DNA from: Hymenobacter negativus
GTDB taxonomy: Bacteria; Bacteroidota; Bacteroidia; Cytophagales; Hymenobacteraceae
Reading direction: 5' to 3'
NCBI RefSeq assembly: GCF_016056375.1
Contig: NZ_JAEDAE010000006.1
Coordinates: 1 to 64,000, forward strand
Length of the DNA stretch: 64,000 nucleotides
Part shown: positions 51,383 through 59,857 of the stretch, one piece after another
Position numbering within the stretch: position 1 is the first letter of the stretch
Layout of the letters: each line of letters starts with the position of its first letter
Position numbers and translations under genes: made by a program
Notes under the pieces: model-generated
What the model saw: only the letters and a program-made list of their open reading frames with translations
What the model was told of the DNA's origin: nothing
The model's database searches: none

Positions 51383-52498
51383 CTAGCGCCCTCCCGTACT
51401 CACCCGCTTCTGCCAGGCCGGATAGTCTTTTTTTAATAATTTTTCGGGCCAAACCCCGGCATACAGGTAGCCGGCGCGGCGCTCGTTTTCAATCTCGGTG
51501 AGCTGGTAGTGTACCTGGCTGTCGCGCCCCACGTAGATGGGCCGGTCGGTATCAAGCTCATAAAAGCGCGCCCACAACCTAGCGCCTGGCGTGGGCACAA
51601 TGACGCGGTCTAGCACTTTTTTGGACGATGGCAGCGTGACTTCCTGCACCGCGTAACCGTCCATTTTCACCTTCTCGAACCAGGCTACGGCGCTATCAAT
51701 GGCCTTGCGCACTTCCGGCGTGGGGTTTTCGATGCCCATCAGAAACCGCACGATGTCCACCGACTCATCGCCGCTCAGCGAAGCCAGCTCGAAGGCACGG
51801 GCCTTGGCCGGCTGCAGGGTTTTCTCGTCGTATTGGGCGCACCAGGCCGTGAGCTGGCCCCTGCGCACGTACTGCGTTTTCAGAATGCAGCTAATGCCGC
51901 GCTCCTCGGCCTTCGCGGCCTGGGGCACCAGCTTGGCATCGAGGCCGGTGAAGGGGGCTTGCTGGCGGGCCACTTTGCGCAGCACTTCCAGCACCCGCAC
52001 CATGGCGTTGTCGTTGTAGGTAATCTGGTGGCGGTAGTTGCTGAAATCGGGGTAATACTGCGGGAAGCCGCCGTTGGCGTACTGCATTTTCAGCAGGTAG
52101 CGAATGCCGGTTTCGGCCGCCTGGCGGTAAGCCTGGTTGTTGGTTTTCTGGTAAGCCGCGGCCAGGTAGGTGATTTCGCGGGTCGTGGCGTTGTTGTCAA
52201 TCGTGGCGTCGTTGCGGCCCTTGTCTTGGATGGTACTGGCCCGTTCGAAGGCACTCAGCGGGTGCGAGTAATCTACTTTTTTGTTGCCTACGGCTTTGGG
52301 CCAGCCGCCCACTGCCCGCTGGAATACGAGCATTTTTTCGGCAATGGTGTCTTGCACCACGGCTTGCGCTGGCACTGCCTGGGCGGCCCGGAAATGCTCC
52401 GAACCGCCCGTGGCTACCGCTTCCTGTTGGGTCGGCGTAGTTCCAAGTCCCACCTTGCCCAGCCCCGCCAGCAGGAGCAGTATTTGCAGCGTCATCAT
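51383..52498 (-). CDS. pelA: Pectate lyase, PL10 family
   Basis: 371 residues from the double ATG giving MMTLQILLLLAGLGKVGLG, a signal peptide; upstream in-frame codons overlap the susD end region. PL10 enzymes cleave polygalacturonate by calcium-dependent beta elimination. Conserved blocks: GGWPKAVG, TIDNNATTREITYLAAAY, YANGGFPQYYPD, ITYNDNAMVRVLEVL and RGISCILKTQ, with the catalytic Arg/Asp region in this alpha/alpha toroid fold. Secreted or periplasmic. It acts on demethylated pectin made by the CE8 enzyme of the same locus. Confidence 0.92.
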   Translation of the reverse strand: MMTLQILLLLAGLGKVGLGTTPTQQEAVATGGSEHFRAAQAVPAQAVVQDTIAEKMLVFQRAVGGWPKAVGNKKVDYSHPLSAFERASTIQDKGRNDATIDNNATTREITYLAAAYQKTNNQAYRQAAETGIRYLLKMQYANGGFPQYYPDFSNYRHQITYNDNAMVRVLEVLRKVARQQAPFTGLDAKLVPQAAKAEERGISCILKTQYVRRGQLTAWCAQYDEKTLQPAKARAFELASLSGDESVDIVRFLMGIENPTPEVRKAIDSAVAWFEKVKMDGYAVQEVTLPSSKKVLDRVIVPTPGARLWARFYELDTDRPIYVGRDSQVHYQLTEIENERRAGYLYAGVWPEKLLKKDYPAWQKRVSTGGR

Positions 52499-52589
52499 GC
52501 GTTGAAATGTGAAGGCCGAAGCCCGGTAATCAATCGTAGTTGCAGCGGTCAAAAAATCCCGACCTAACACCGGCCGGTATTCATCCCGA

Positions 52590-54410
52590 TTAGTAGCCCA
52601 TGTTCTGGCGCAGGCCAGGCGTTGCGTCGATTGTTTTTTGCGGAATGGGCAGCAGTTCCTTGCCTTTGCCGGGCACGTACTCAGCAGCCAGGCCGGTGCC
52701 GGCTGGGCCGGTTACGCCCAGGGCCGTGAGGCTGGTACCCTGCGTCCAGTTCACGCGGGTGGTGCCGGCAGGCGTTACGGATGGCAGCGCCTTGTAGAAG
52801 GAAGTAGCCCACTGTACTTCGCCGTTCACGGTTTTGTAGTAGGCGGAGGCAGGCAGCACCAGGTTGCCATAGAAGGTCGGCACGGCGGCCCCGGTAGCCA
52901 TTTTGTTGATGCTGGCTTGCGTTTCAAGAATCTTGGTGCCCAGCAGGCCCCAGCGCAACAGGTCGTACTTGCGAATGCCTTCGCCGCCAAACTCCACCAG
53001 CCGCTCGTTTTGCAGGGCCGTGCGGAACGCAGCCTGCGTCGCGAGGTTGAGGTTGCGGGAAGCATTGGCCTGGTTTGCGCCAAAGCCCCGGCGGCGCACG
53101 CTCAGCAGGGCATTCACGGCGGCCGTGGTGGGGCCGTTCAGCTCGTTCTCGGTTTCGGCAAACATCAGCACCACGTCGGCGAAGCGGATGAGGGGCCAGT
53201 TGTAGCCCAGGTAGTTGCCGCTGCCCGTCACGGCCGGAATGTGCCAGTCGCGACGGAACTTGCCATCGTTGGCTTTGTCCAGCGCCACCCCGATTTTGTT
53301 ATCGCTCGGGCCGCCCGTCGTGGTGGCCCGGTTGTAAGCCGCAATGGTCAGGTCACGGCGCAGGTCGGTCGAGTCGAAGGCGTAGAAGTAAGGAGGCGCC
53401 ACCGTGATGGCCCCGCTCGAAGTCCCGTAGGTGGGCGAGTTCAGCTTCGGCCCGTTGTAGTAGCCCAGCTTGCTATCGGAGCTGGCGGCCGAGTTGGCGG
53501 TGCCGTGGCCCACTTCCAGCATCAGCTCGTGGGTGGCATCGGCCTGCTGATGGTTGATGCTCAGGAAAATATCAGAATAGCTAGGGTTGAGGCTGTGTTC
53601 GCCGGTGTGGCGGGTGCTCATCAGCTCCTGGCAGATGTCGTGGGCCAGCTGCAGGTAGGTTTTGTAGTCGCCCGCGCGGTTGTCCTCGCGGCCGTCTTTG
53701 GGGTAGTAGCCGCCGCGGGCCAGGGCCAGGCGGGCGCGCAGGGCCATCACCCCGCCACGCGTGAACCGCTCCCGCTCGGCCGAGCCGGCCGAGCGCCACA
53801 GCACCAGCTTGCTGGCTTGGTCCAGGTCGGCAATGAGCTGGGTGTAGGTGGCCAGGCGGTCTTCGTTCGGAAACTGCTTGCCCACGATGGAGGGCTCGCG
53901 CGGGGCCGGCACGTCGCCCCAGTTCCGAATCAGCTCGTGCATAAACTGCGCCCGCAGGGCCAGCACTTCGCCGTGCAGGTGGTGCAGGGTGGCCGAGTCG
54001 GGGCCGGCCGCGTACTGCGGCATCTGCGGAATGTACTTGATGCAGATGTTGGCCCGCTCCACGCCCTGGTAAAGCGCAATCCAGCCGTTTTCTACTTCTG
54101 CGTCGGTCGAGGATTCGGCGTAGCGCGCAATGGCGCGGCGGCCGGCCTGGCTGGCCCCCGATTGCCCGATGAATTCATCGGTATCGTAGGGGAAGTACAG
54201 GGAAACGGTTTTGCCGTAGGTGTTGTCGCCCGATAGCAGGTCATACACGCCCGTAACGGCCCCGCTGGCCCCGGACAGCGAGCTGAACGTGGCTTCGGTG
54301 GTGTTATAGGCCAGCGGCGTTACCTCCAGGTAGTCTTTGCACGACCACAGGCCCGCCATGCCGCAAACCACGGTGACGGCGGAGGCCAGGCGAAAAAGGG
54401 ATGATTTCAT
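52590..54410 (-). CDS. susD: SusD/RagB family outer membrane lipoprotein
   Basis: 606 residues with a lipoprotein signal (GMAGLWSCKDYLEV, Cys24). SusD proteins sit on the outer face of the outer membrane and hold glycans for the SusC channel. TPR-like helices (about 70-230) and the C-terminal RFADVVLMFAETENELNG, RRRGFG and LVEFGGEGIRKYDLLRW blocks are typical. Paired with the susC directly upstream (21 bases). It should bind pectin oligosaccharides given its neighbours. Confidence 0.95.
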   Translation of the reverse strand: MKSSLFRLASAVTVVCGMAGLWSCKDYLEVTPLAYNTTEATFSSLSGASGAVTGVYDLLSGDNTYGKTVSLYFPYDTDEFIGQSGASQAGRRAIARYAESSTDAEVENGWIALYQGVERANICIKYIPQMPQYAAGPDSATLHHLHGEVLALRAQFMHELIRNWGDVPAPREPSIVGKQFPNEDRLATYTQLIADLDQASKLVLWRSAGSAERERFTRGGVMALRARLALARGGYYPKDGREDNRAGDYKTYLQLAHDICQELMSTRHTGEHSLNPSYSDIFLSINHQQADATHELMLEVGHGTANSAASSDSKLGYYNGPKLNSPTYGTSSGAITVAPPYFYAFDSTDLRRDLTIAAYNRATTTGGPSDNKIGVALDKANDGKFRRDWHIPAVTGSGNYLGYNWPLIRFADVVLMFAETENELNGPTTAAVNALLSVRRRGFGANQANASRNLNLATQAAFRTALQNERLVEFGGEGIRKYDLLRWGLLGTKILETQASINKMATGAAVPTFYGNLVLPASAYYKTVNGEVQWATSFYKALPSVTPAGTTRVNWTQGTSLTALGVTGPAGTGLAAEYVPGKGKELLPIPQKTIDATPGLRQNMGY

Positions 54411-54431
54411 AATCGGTGGGCGGATTATTGA

Positions 54432-57400
54432 TTAGAAGGATAGGTTGGCCCCGAACAGGAAGCCGCGGCTGCGCGGATATGCTGCGTAGTCGACGCCGGG
54501 CGTGAGCGGGCTTTTAGGCCCCTGGCGGGTGTTGGCTTCGGGGTCGTAGCCCGAGTATTTGGTGAAGACGTACAGGTTGTTGAGCGTCACATACAGGCGC
54601 AACTGCGTCACCTTGGCCCGCGAGAGCACGGCTTTGGGCAGTGTGTAGCCGAAGGTGACGTTGTTGACGCGCACAAACGAACCGTTTTCGATGGCGTAGG
54701 AGCTCAGGAAGTTCTTGCGGGTGGGCGTCCAGATGCTGGCATTCTGGTTGAGGTTGCGCGAAGTTTCGGCGCTGGTGATGGTGGCACCGTTGGCATCAAT
54801 GGTGCGGAACCGGTCGTTCATCGTGGCCAGCAGGTTGGCGTAGGCATAGCGGGACGTGGTGAACTCAATCTTGTTGGCATTGTACACGTCGTTGCCGTAC
54901 ACGAAATTCAGAAACACGCTGGCATCGAAATTCTTGTAAGTAAACTGCTGGTTGAGGCCGCCCACCAGTTTGGGGTTGGCATTGCCAATAACCTGGCGGT
55001 CGGCCTCGGTGATAACGCCGTCGCCGTTCAGGTCTTTGAGGCGAATGGTGCCGGGGGCCAGAGGGTTGCCGGTGGTGGCATTATCGTCCACTACGCCCGG
55101 CTTGGGCGTCCAGGTTTTGGTAGAGGCGTTGTAGCCCGTAAAGTCGTCGGCGGTATAGAAGCCCTTGCCGTTGCCGCTGGTGTAATCGACCACGTAGCCA
55201 TAGAACTGGCCTACCGTGCCGCCCACCTGGGTGAGGAAGTCGTTGGAAATGTCGCTGCTGGCCCAACCCGAGTAGGAGAGAATGGACTGCGCATCGCCCA
55301 GGCTTTCAATCCGGCCGCGGTTCATGGCAGTGTTGGCAGTAGCCGTCCAGCTAAAGTCGGGGGTTTGGATGATGGTGCTGGTCAGCTGAAGCTCCAGGCC
55401 GCGGTTGGTGGTCGAGCCGATGTTGCGCGTCTGCGAGGTGTAGCCCGAAACCGAGGAGATGGGCACAGCCACCAGCAGGTCGTGCGTGGTGTTGTAGTAG
55501 GCGTCGGCAGTCAGCTGCAGGCGGTTATTGAACAGCGCCAAGTCAATACCTACGTTGCGCGAAGACGTCGACTCCCACTTCAGGTTGGGGTTGGGCAGAC
55601 GGGTCGAAGCCGCGCCGTTGTAGGCCACGCCGTTGAAAACGTACTGGCTGTTGCCGGTCTGAAAAAGCTGCGAGTACAGGAAGTTCTCGATGCGGTTGTT
55701 GCCGGCTTCGCCCACGCTCACGCGGAGCTTCAGGTCCGAAATCTGGCTGATGTCCTTCATGAAGGCCTCGCGCGAGATGCGCCAGGCCGCCGAAGCCGCC
55801 GGGAAGTAACCCACCCGGTTGTTGGCCCCGAATTTCGAGGACCCGTCGGCGCGCACCGTGGCCGTGAACAGGTACCGCTCGTCGTAATTGTAGTTCAGAC
55901 GGGCAAAGCCCGAAAGCAGGCGGTACTCGTCGCGGTCGGTGGTGGGCAGCGGCTGCGCAAACGTGCCCCCGGCAGGCAGCACGCCCTGGTTGATGTTGGC
56001 AATGGCCTGCTCAGGCGTGAGCTCCTTGGGCAGGTACTTGGTCTGAATATTCTGCTCGGTGCTCAGCTGCTGGTAGATTTCCTCGCCAATCAGGGCATCA
56101 AAGGTATGCTTACCCGTGATATAGTTGTAGCTCAGCACGTTCGAGTTGTTGATGCTCGTGGTGGCGTTGGTCAAAATGTTGGCGAAGGGCTGGCCGTTGA
56201 AGTTGCCCGCGGGCTGGCGCAGCGTGGGCGAATACTGCCCGTAGAAGGTTTCAATGGCCGAATTGGTGATGTCGATGCCGCCTGTCGAGCGGAAGGTCAG
56301 GCCCTTGGCCAGCTGCAGGCTGGCGTTGCCGGCCAGGTTCAGCACCTTGCGGCGGTTGCGGCGGTAGTCGTTGTCGATGGCCACCAGCGGGTTTACCAGG
56401 TTGCTGTTGGTCACGAAGTCCTCATCGAAAGCATTGGGGTCGTTCGAGCTGAGGTTGGGCAGCGTCAGAGGCGCGTAAATCACCGTGTTACGCAGACGGG
56501 TATTGATGGACGACGTGGACACGCCCTGCGGTGTGGTGCCGTTGGTAGAAGTGCCGGCGCCCTCAATAACTTGGTCGTTGTAGCGCACGTTGAAGCCCAG
56601 CCGCAATTTTTCCGTCGCTTTGTTATCGAAGCGGAAGTTGAGCAGGTTGCGCACGTAGCCCGAGCTCTGCTGAATGCCGTTTTCCTGGTTGTTGGTCAGG
56701 CTCAGCGAGTAAGTAGTGCCCTTGCTGCCCCCCGATACCGAGATGTTGTGCGTCTGCATCAGCGCCCGGCGGCCAAATACTTCCTGCTGCCAGTCAATGT
56801 CGGGCGCGTTGCGCAGGCGCTGCAGCGTATCGCTGCGGAAATTGGTGGTGCCAAACCGGGTTTTGAAAGCCGACAGGCCGGTGCTACCCAGCGAATTTGC
56901 CCGCTCGTACTGATAATCCACAAATTGCTGGGGGTTCATCACGTCCAGCGTTTTGGCCAGCTTCCGGAAGCCCACGAAGCCGTTGTAGTTGATAACCGTT
57001 TTGCCCTCGCGGCCGGTTTTGGTGGTGATGATAACCACGCCGTTGGCCCCGCGCGCACCATAGATGGCGGTTGCCGAAGCATCCTTCAGTACATCGACCG
57101 AGGCAATGTCCTGCGGGGCAATCACGGCCAGGGCGTTTTCTACCTGCACCCCGTCCACCACGTACAGCGGCGAGTTGTCCTGCGTTACCGAGCCGCCGCC
57201 GCGCACCCGCACCGTCACGTTGGCTCCCGGCGAGCCTTCCGAAGCCGTCAGCTGCACCCCGGCCAGGCGGCCGGTGAGGGCCTCCGCGGCCGAGTTCACC
57301 GGAATGTCCTTAATCTGCTTGGCACTCACCGACGACACCGAGCCGGTCACGTCGCGGCGCTGCACTTCCTGGTAGCCAATTACCACCACGTCGTCCAGCT

Positions 57401-57707
57401 GCTTGCTGTCCGAAGCCAGCGTAACGTTGATGGTGGACTGACTGCCCACCTTCACGGCCTGCGACACGTAGCCCACGTAGCTGAAACGCAGCGTGGCGTT
57501 GGCGCTGTTGGCGGGCAGCGTGATGTTGAAGTCACCATTTGCCCCGGTCGAGGCGCCGTTGGTGGTGCCTTCTACCAGCACGGTCACCCCTGGCAGGGTT
57601 TCGCCCTTGGCATCCTTCACAACGCCCTGGACCTGGCGGCTTTGCGCTGCGGCCAGCCCAATGCTCCCCAGGAGCAACAGCCAGAGCAGGAGAAGATGTT
57701 TTTTCAT
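54432..57707 (-). CDS. susC: SusC/RagA family TonB-dependent outer membrane transporter
   Basis: 1091 residues from the ATG of MKKHLLLLWLLLLGSIGLAA. Order of parts: signal peptide, carboxypeptidase D-like domain (about 23-108, VQGVVKDAKGETLPGVTVLV), plug with the SusC signature (about 115-225, VRVRGGGSV and DVLKDASATAIYGARGANGV), then a 22-stranded barrel ending in GFLFGANLSF. It imports oligosaccharides across the outer membrane with TonB energy. No N-terminal STN domain, so no direct anti-sigma signalling is expected. Confidence 0.97.
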   Translation of the reverse strand: MKKHLLLLWLLLLGSIGLAAAQSRQVQGVVKDAKGETLPGVTVLVEGTTNGASTGANGDFNITLPANSANATLRFSYVGYVSQAVKVGSQSTINVTLASDSKQLDDVVVIGYQEVQRRDVTGSVSSVSAKQIKDIPVNSAAEALTGRLAGVQLTASEGSPGANVTVRVRGGGSVTQDNSPLYVVDGVQVENALAVIAPQDIASVDVLKDASATAIYGARGANGVVIITTKTGREGKTVINYNGFVGFRKLAKTLDVMNPQQFVDYQYERANSLGSTGLSAFKTRFGTTNFRSDTLQRLRNAPDIDWQQEVFGRRALMQTHNISVSGGSKGTTYSLSLTNNQENGIQQSSGYVRNLLNFRFDNKATEKLRLGFNVRYNDQVIEGAGTSTNGTTPQGVSTSSINTRLRNTVIYAPLTLPNLSSNDPNAFDEDFVTNSNLVNPLVAIDNDYRRNRRKVLNLAGNASLQLAKGLTFRSTGGIDITNSAIETFYGQYSPTLRQPAGNFNGQPFANILTNATTSINNSNVLSYNYITGKHTFDALIGEEIYQQLSTEQNIQTKYLPKELTPEQAIANINQGVLPAGGTFAQPLPTTDRDEYRLLSGFARLNYNYDERYLFTATVRADGSSKFGANNRVGYFPAASAAWRISREAFMKDISQISDLKLRVSVGEAGNNRIENFLYSQLFQTGNSQYVFNGVAYNGAASTRLPNPNLKWESTSSRNVGIDLALFNNRLQLTADAYYNTTHDLLVAVPISSVSGYTSQTRNIGSTTNRGLELQLTSTIIQTPDFSWTATANTAMNRGRIESLGDAQSILSYSGWASSDISNDFLTQVGGTVGQFYGYVVDYTSGNGKGFYTADDFTGYNASTKTWTPKPGVVDDNATTGNPLAPGTIRLKDLNGDGVITEADRQVIGNANPKLVGGLNQQFTYKNFDASVFLNFVYGNDVYNANKIEFTTSRYAYANLLATMNDRFRTIDANGATITSAETSRNLNQNASIWTPTRKNFLSSYAIENGSFVRVNNVTFGYTLPKAVLSRAKVTQLRLYVTLNNLYVFTKYSGYDPEANTRQGPKSPLTPGVDYAAYPRSRGFLFGANLSF

Positions 57708-57750
57708 CACAATAAATAGATTTGGGTGGGAGTTTTTCTTAATCAGTTGG

Positions 57751-58581
57751 TTAGCGCAGCGTGTCGAGGGGCACGGCGTCCATGTCGGTGTATTCGCGGT
57801 TCTCGCCGGCCATGCCCCAGATGAAGGCGTAGTTGCTAGAGCCGCAGCCGGTGTGGATGGACCACGGTGGCGAGAGGATGGCCTGCTCGTTGCTCACCCA
57901 CAGGGGGCGGGTTTCGGTGGGCTCGCCCAGCAGGTGCAGCACGCGCTGGCCCTGGGGCATGTTGAAGTAGAGGTAAGCCTCCATGCGCCGGTCGTGGGTG
58001 TGCGAGGGCATGGTGTTCCACACGTTGCCGGGCTTGAGCTGCGTGAGGCCCATCACCAGCTGGCAGCTCTGAATGCCTTCCTGGTAGATGTACTTGTAGA
58101 TGGTGCGCTCGTTGGCCGTTTCCATGGCGCCCATTTCCACGGGCGTGGCTTCGGCCTGGGTGCGGCGGGCAGTGGGGTGCACCGCATGGGCCGGGGCCGA
58201 AAGCAGGTAAAACTTGGCCGGATTAGCCGCGTCGGCGCTGGCGAAAGCCACTTCCTTGCTGCCCATGCTCACATACAAGCAGTCCTGGTTGCCTAGTTCA
58301 TAGACCGTGCCGTCGACGGTGATAGTTCCCGCACCGCCCACGTTCAGAGCGCCCAGCTCGCGGCGCTCCAGAAAGAAGTTGGCTTTCAGCGACTCTGGGC
58401 AGGGCAGCGTCAGCGCGGCCGTAGTGGGCTGCGCGCCGCCCACAATCATGCGGTCGTAGTGCGTGTAGGTCAGCTCGATTTCGCCGGCCGTAAAGATGTT
58501 TTCAATCAGGAAATGCTCCCGGATTCCGCTCGTGTTGAGCGTGGCAGTTTCGCGGGGGCCAATGGCAAAGCGCTGGGTCAT
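57751..58581 (-). CDS. kduI: 5-keto-4-deoxyuronate isomerase KduI
   Basis: 276 residues, the normal family length. KduI converts 4-deoxy-L-threo-5-hexosulose uronate to 3-deoxy-D-glycero-2,5-hexodiulosonate. Cupin-type metal site in the block TMPSHTHDRRMEAYLYFNMP and the C-terminal SIHTGCGSSNYAFIWGMAGE are diagnostic. Lies between kduD and susC, same direction; a hairpin repeat separates it from kduD. Confidence 0.96.
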   Translation of the reverse strand: MTQRFAIGPRETATLNTSGIREHFLIENIFTAGEIELTYTHYDRMIVGGAQPTTAALTLPCPESLKANFFLERRELGALNVGGAGTITVDGTVYELGNQDCLYVSMGSKEVAFASADAANPAKFYLLSAPAHAVHPTARRTQAEATPVEMGAMETANERTIYKYIYQEGIQSCQLVMGLTQLKPGNVWNTMPSHTHDRRMEAYLYFNMPQGQRVLHLLGEPTETRPLWVSNEQAILSPPWSIHTGCGSSNYAFIWGMAGENREYTDMDAVPLDTLR

Positions 58582-58585
58582 TTTT

Positions 58586-58671
58586 AGTTAACAGTTATCA
58601 GTGAGCAGTGAACAGTTCTTCAGAAGACAATCGAACAAAACTGTTCACTGCTCACTGATAACTGTTAACTG
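58586..58671. repeat. TTAACAGT hairpin repeat, copy 2
   Basis: AGTTAACAGTTATCAGTGAG then CAGTGAACAGTT forms the left arm; the right arm from AACTGTTCACTG to AACTGTTAACT is the exact reverse complement, stem about 31 bp, loop about 22 bases. Related to the element at 42526-42615. It fills the kduD-kduI gap. Confidence 0.88.
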
Positions 58672-58674
58672 GTT

Positions 58675-59445
58675 TTAGCGTCCCATCCAGCCGCCGTCGA
58701 CGGTGAGGATGGTGCCGTGCACGTAGTCTGAGGCGGCCGAGGCCAGGAACACGGCGGGGCCGGCGTAGTCGGTGGGCAGGGCCCAGCGGCCGGCCGGAAT
58801 GCGCGCGAGGATGGCGGCGCTGCGCTCCTCGTCCTGGCGCAGGGCAGCGGTGTTATCGGTAGCCACGTAACCGGGCGCAATGGCGTTCACGTTCACGCCG
58901 CGGCCGGCCCATTCATTGGCTAGAGCTTTTACCAGGCTGCCCACGCCGCCTTTGCTGGCCGCGTAGCCGGGCACGTTGATGCCGCCTTGGAAGGTGAGCA
59001 GCGACGCCGTGAAGATGATTTTGCCGCTGCCGTTTTTCAGCATCTGGCCGCCAATGGCGCGGGCCAGGCGGAAGGGCGCATCAAGGTTGATGCTGAGCAC
59101 GGCATCCCAGTCTTCGTCGGAGTGCTCGGCGGCAGGGGCACGGCGAATGATGCCGGCGTTGTTGAACAGAATGTCGATAACCGGAAAGTCGGCCTGCACT
59201 TCCTTGATGAAGCCCTGCAATTCGTCGAGCTTGCCGAAATCGGCCTGGTAGCCTTTGTACTCGCGGCCCAGCGCCTGCACCGCTACTTCGGTCTCGCCGC
59301 CGGCGGGCATGTGGATGGATACGCCGATGATGTCGGCGCCCGCCTCGGCCAAACCGAGGGCAATGGCCTGCCCGATACCCCGATCGCACCCCGTGACGAG
59401 GGCACGCTTGCCGGCTAAGCTAAATGCAGAAGAAAATGCGGTCAT
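58675..59445 (-). CDS. kduD: 2-deoxy-D-gluconate 3-dehydrogenase / DKII reductase KduD (SDR family)
   Basis: 256 residues. KduD reduces 2,5-diketo-3-deoxygluconate to KDG. Short-chain dehydrogenase motifs: TGCDRGIGQAIA (cofactor glycine loop), NNAG, and the catalytic Tyr-x-x-x-Lys in PGYAASKGGVG, ending with VDGGWMGR. The step links KduI to KdgK. First gene downstream of a 400-base gap with a LacI-type operator candidate, so it may start the kduD-kduI-susCD unit. Confidence 0.93.
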   Translation of the reverse strand: MTAFSSAFSLAGKRALVTGCDRGIGQAIALGLAEAGADIIGVSIHMPAGGETEVAVQALGREYKGYQADFGKLDELQGFIKEVQADFPVIDILFNNAGIIRRAPAAEHSDEDWDAVLSINLDAPFRLARAIGGQMLKNGSGKIIFTASLLTFQGGINVPGYAASKGGVGSLVKALANEWAGRGVNVNAIAPGYVATDNTAALRQDEERSAAILARIPAGRWALPTDYAGPAVFLASAASDYVHGTILTVDGGWMGR

Positions 59446-59571
59446 AAAAGGGACGATGTTGAGACGATAGAGCAGCGCCGACGCCCTTGAAAATGCAGTT
59501 GGGGACGGTCCTGCTTCTTAAAGGTTTGGTGAAGCATCAGCCAAAAGCAAGAGTTGGACAATATTTTTTTG

Positions 59572-59585
59572 TGCAATCGTTGCCG
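59572..59585. promoter_or_regulatory. Candidate LacI-family operator upstream of kduD
   Basis: TGCAATCGTTGCCG matches the plan TGnAAnCGnTnnCA at all fixed positions except the last base. The adjoining ATCGTT-gccggg-AACGAT is also an inverted repeat. It is about 130 bases before the kduD start. Confidence 0.4.
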
Positions 59586-59782
59586 GGAACGATGCCATGT
59601 GCCACTCCCCTGCCCATACCATCGCCTGAAATTGCTTCAGGAGCCGAAAAACCAATAAATTCGGCTTGCCTCCGCCACCACCAATGAGCAAGGCCCATTA
59701 TTGAACTTTACCAATAAATCAAGTCTGTCGCAATTTCGCCGATGTCACTTATTGTCTCAACATACTTGTCATCCCAGGGCAT

Positions 59783-59830
59783 AAAAAAGCCCCGGAAGTC
59801 AGCCGCTTTAAGGCAACCAGACTTCCGGGG
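59783..59830 (-). terminator. Terminator after the CE8 pectin esterase gene
   Basis: On the minus strand CCCCGGAAGTC pairs with GACTTCCGGGG around a 20-base loop and is followed by CTTTTTTAT. It lies 28 bases after the CE8 stop. Confidence 0.9.
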
Positions 59831-59857
59831 ATGCCGGTAAGAACCCGCTAAAATGGC

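Larger units (their letters stand above)
59446..59857. promoter_or_regulatory. Regulatory gap upstream of kduD
   Basis: 412 bases without a gene, AT-richer than the surroundings. It holds a candidate LacI-type operator (59572-59585), the terminator of the CE8 gene (59783-59830) and probably the promoter of the kduD-kduI-susCD unit, which I cannot place with confidence. Confidence 0.6.

Noticed and set aside
55365..57719. Plus-strand 784-codon open frame
   Set aside because: Fully antisense to susC, whose domains are unmistakable; the antisense frame is low-complexity His/Val/Gly/Arg sequence.
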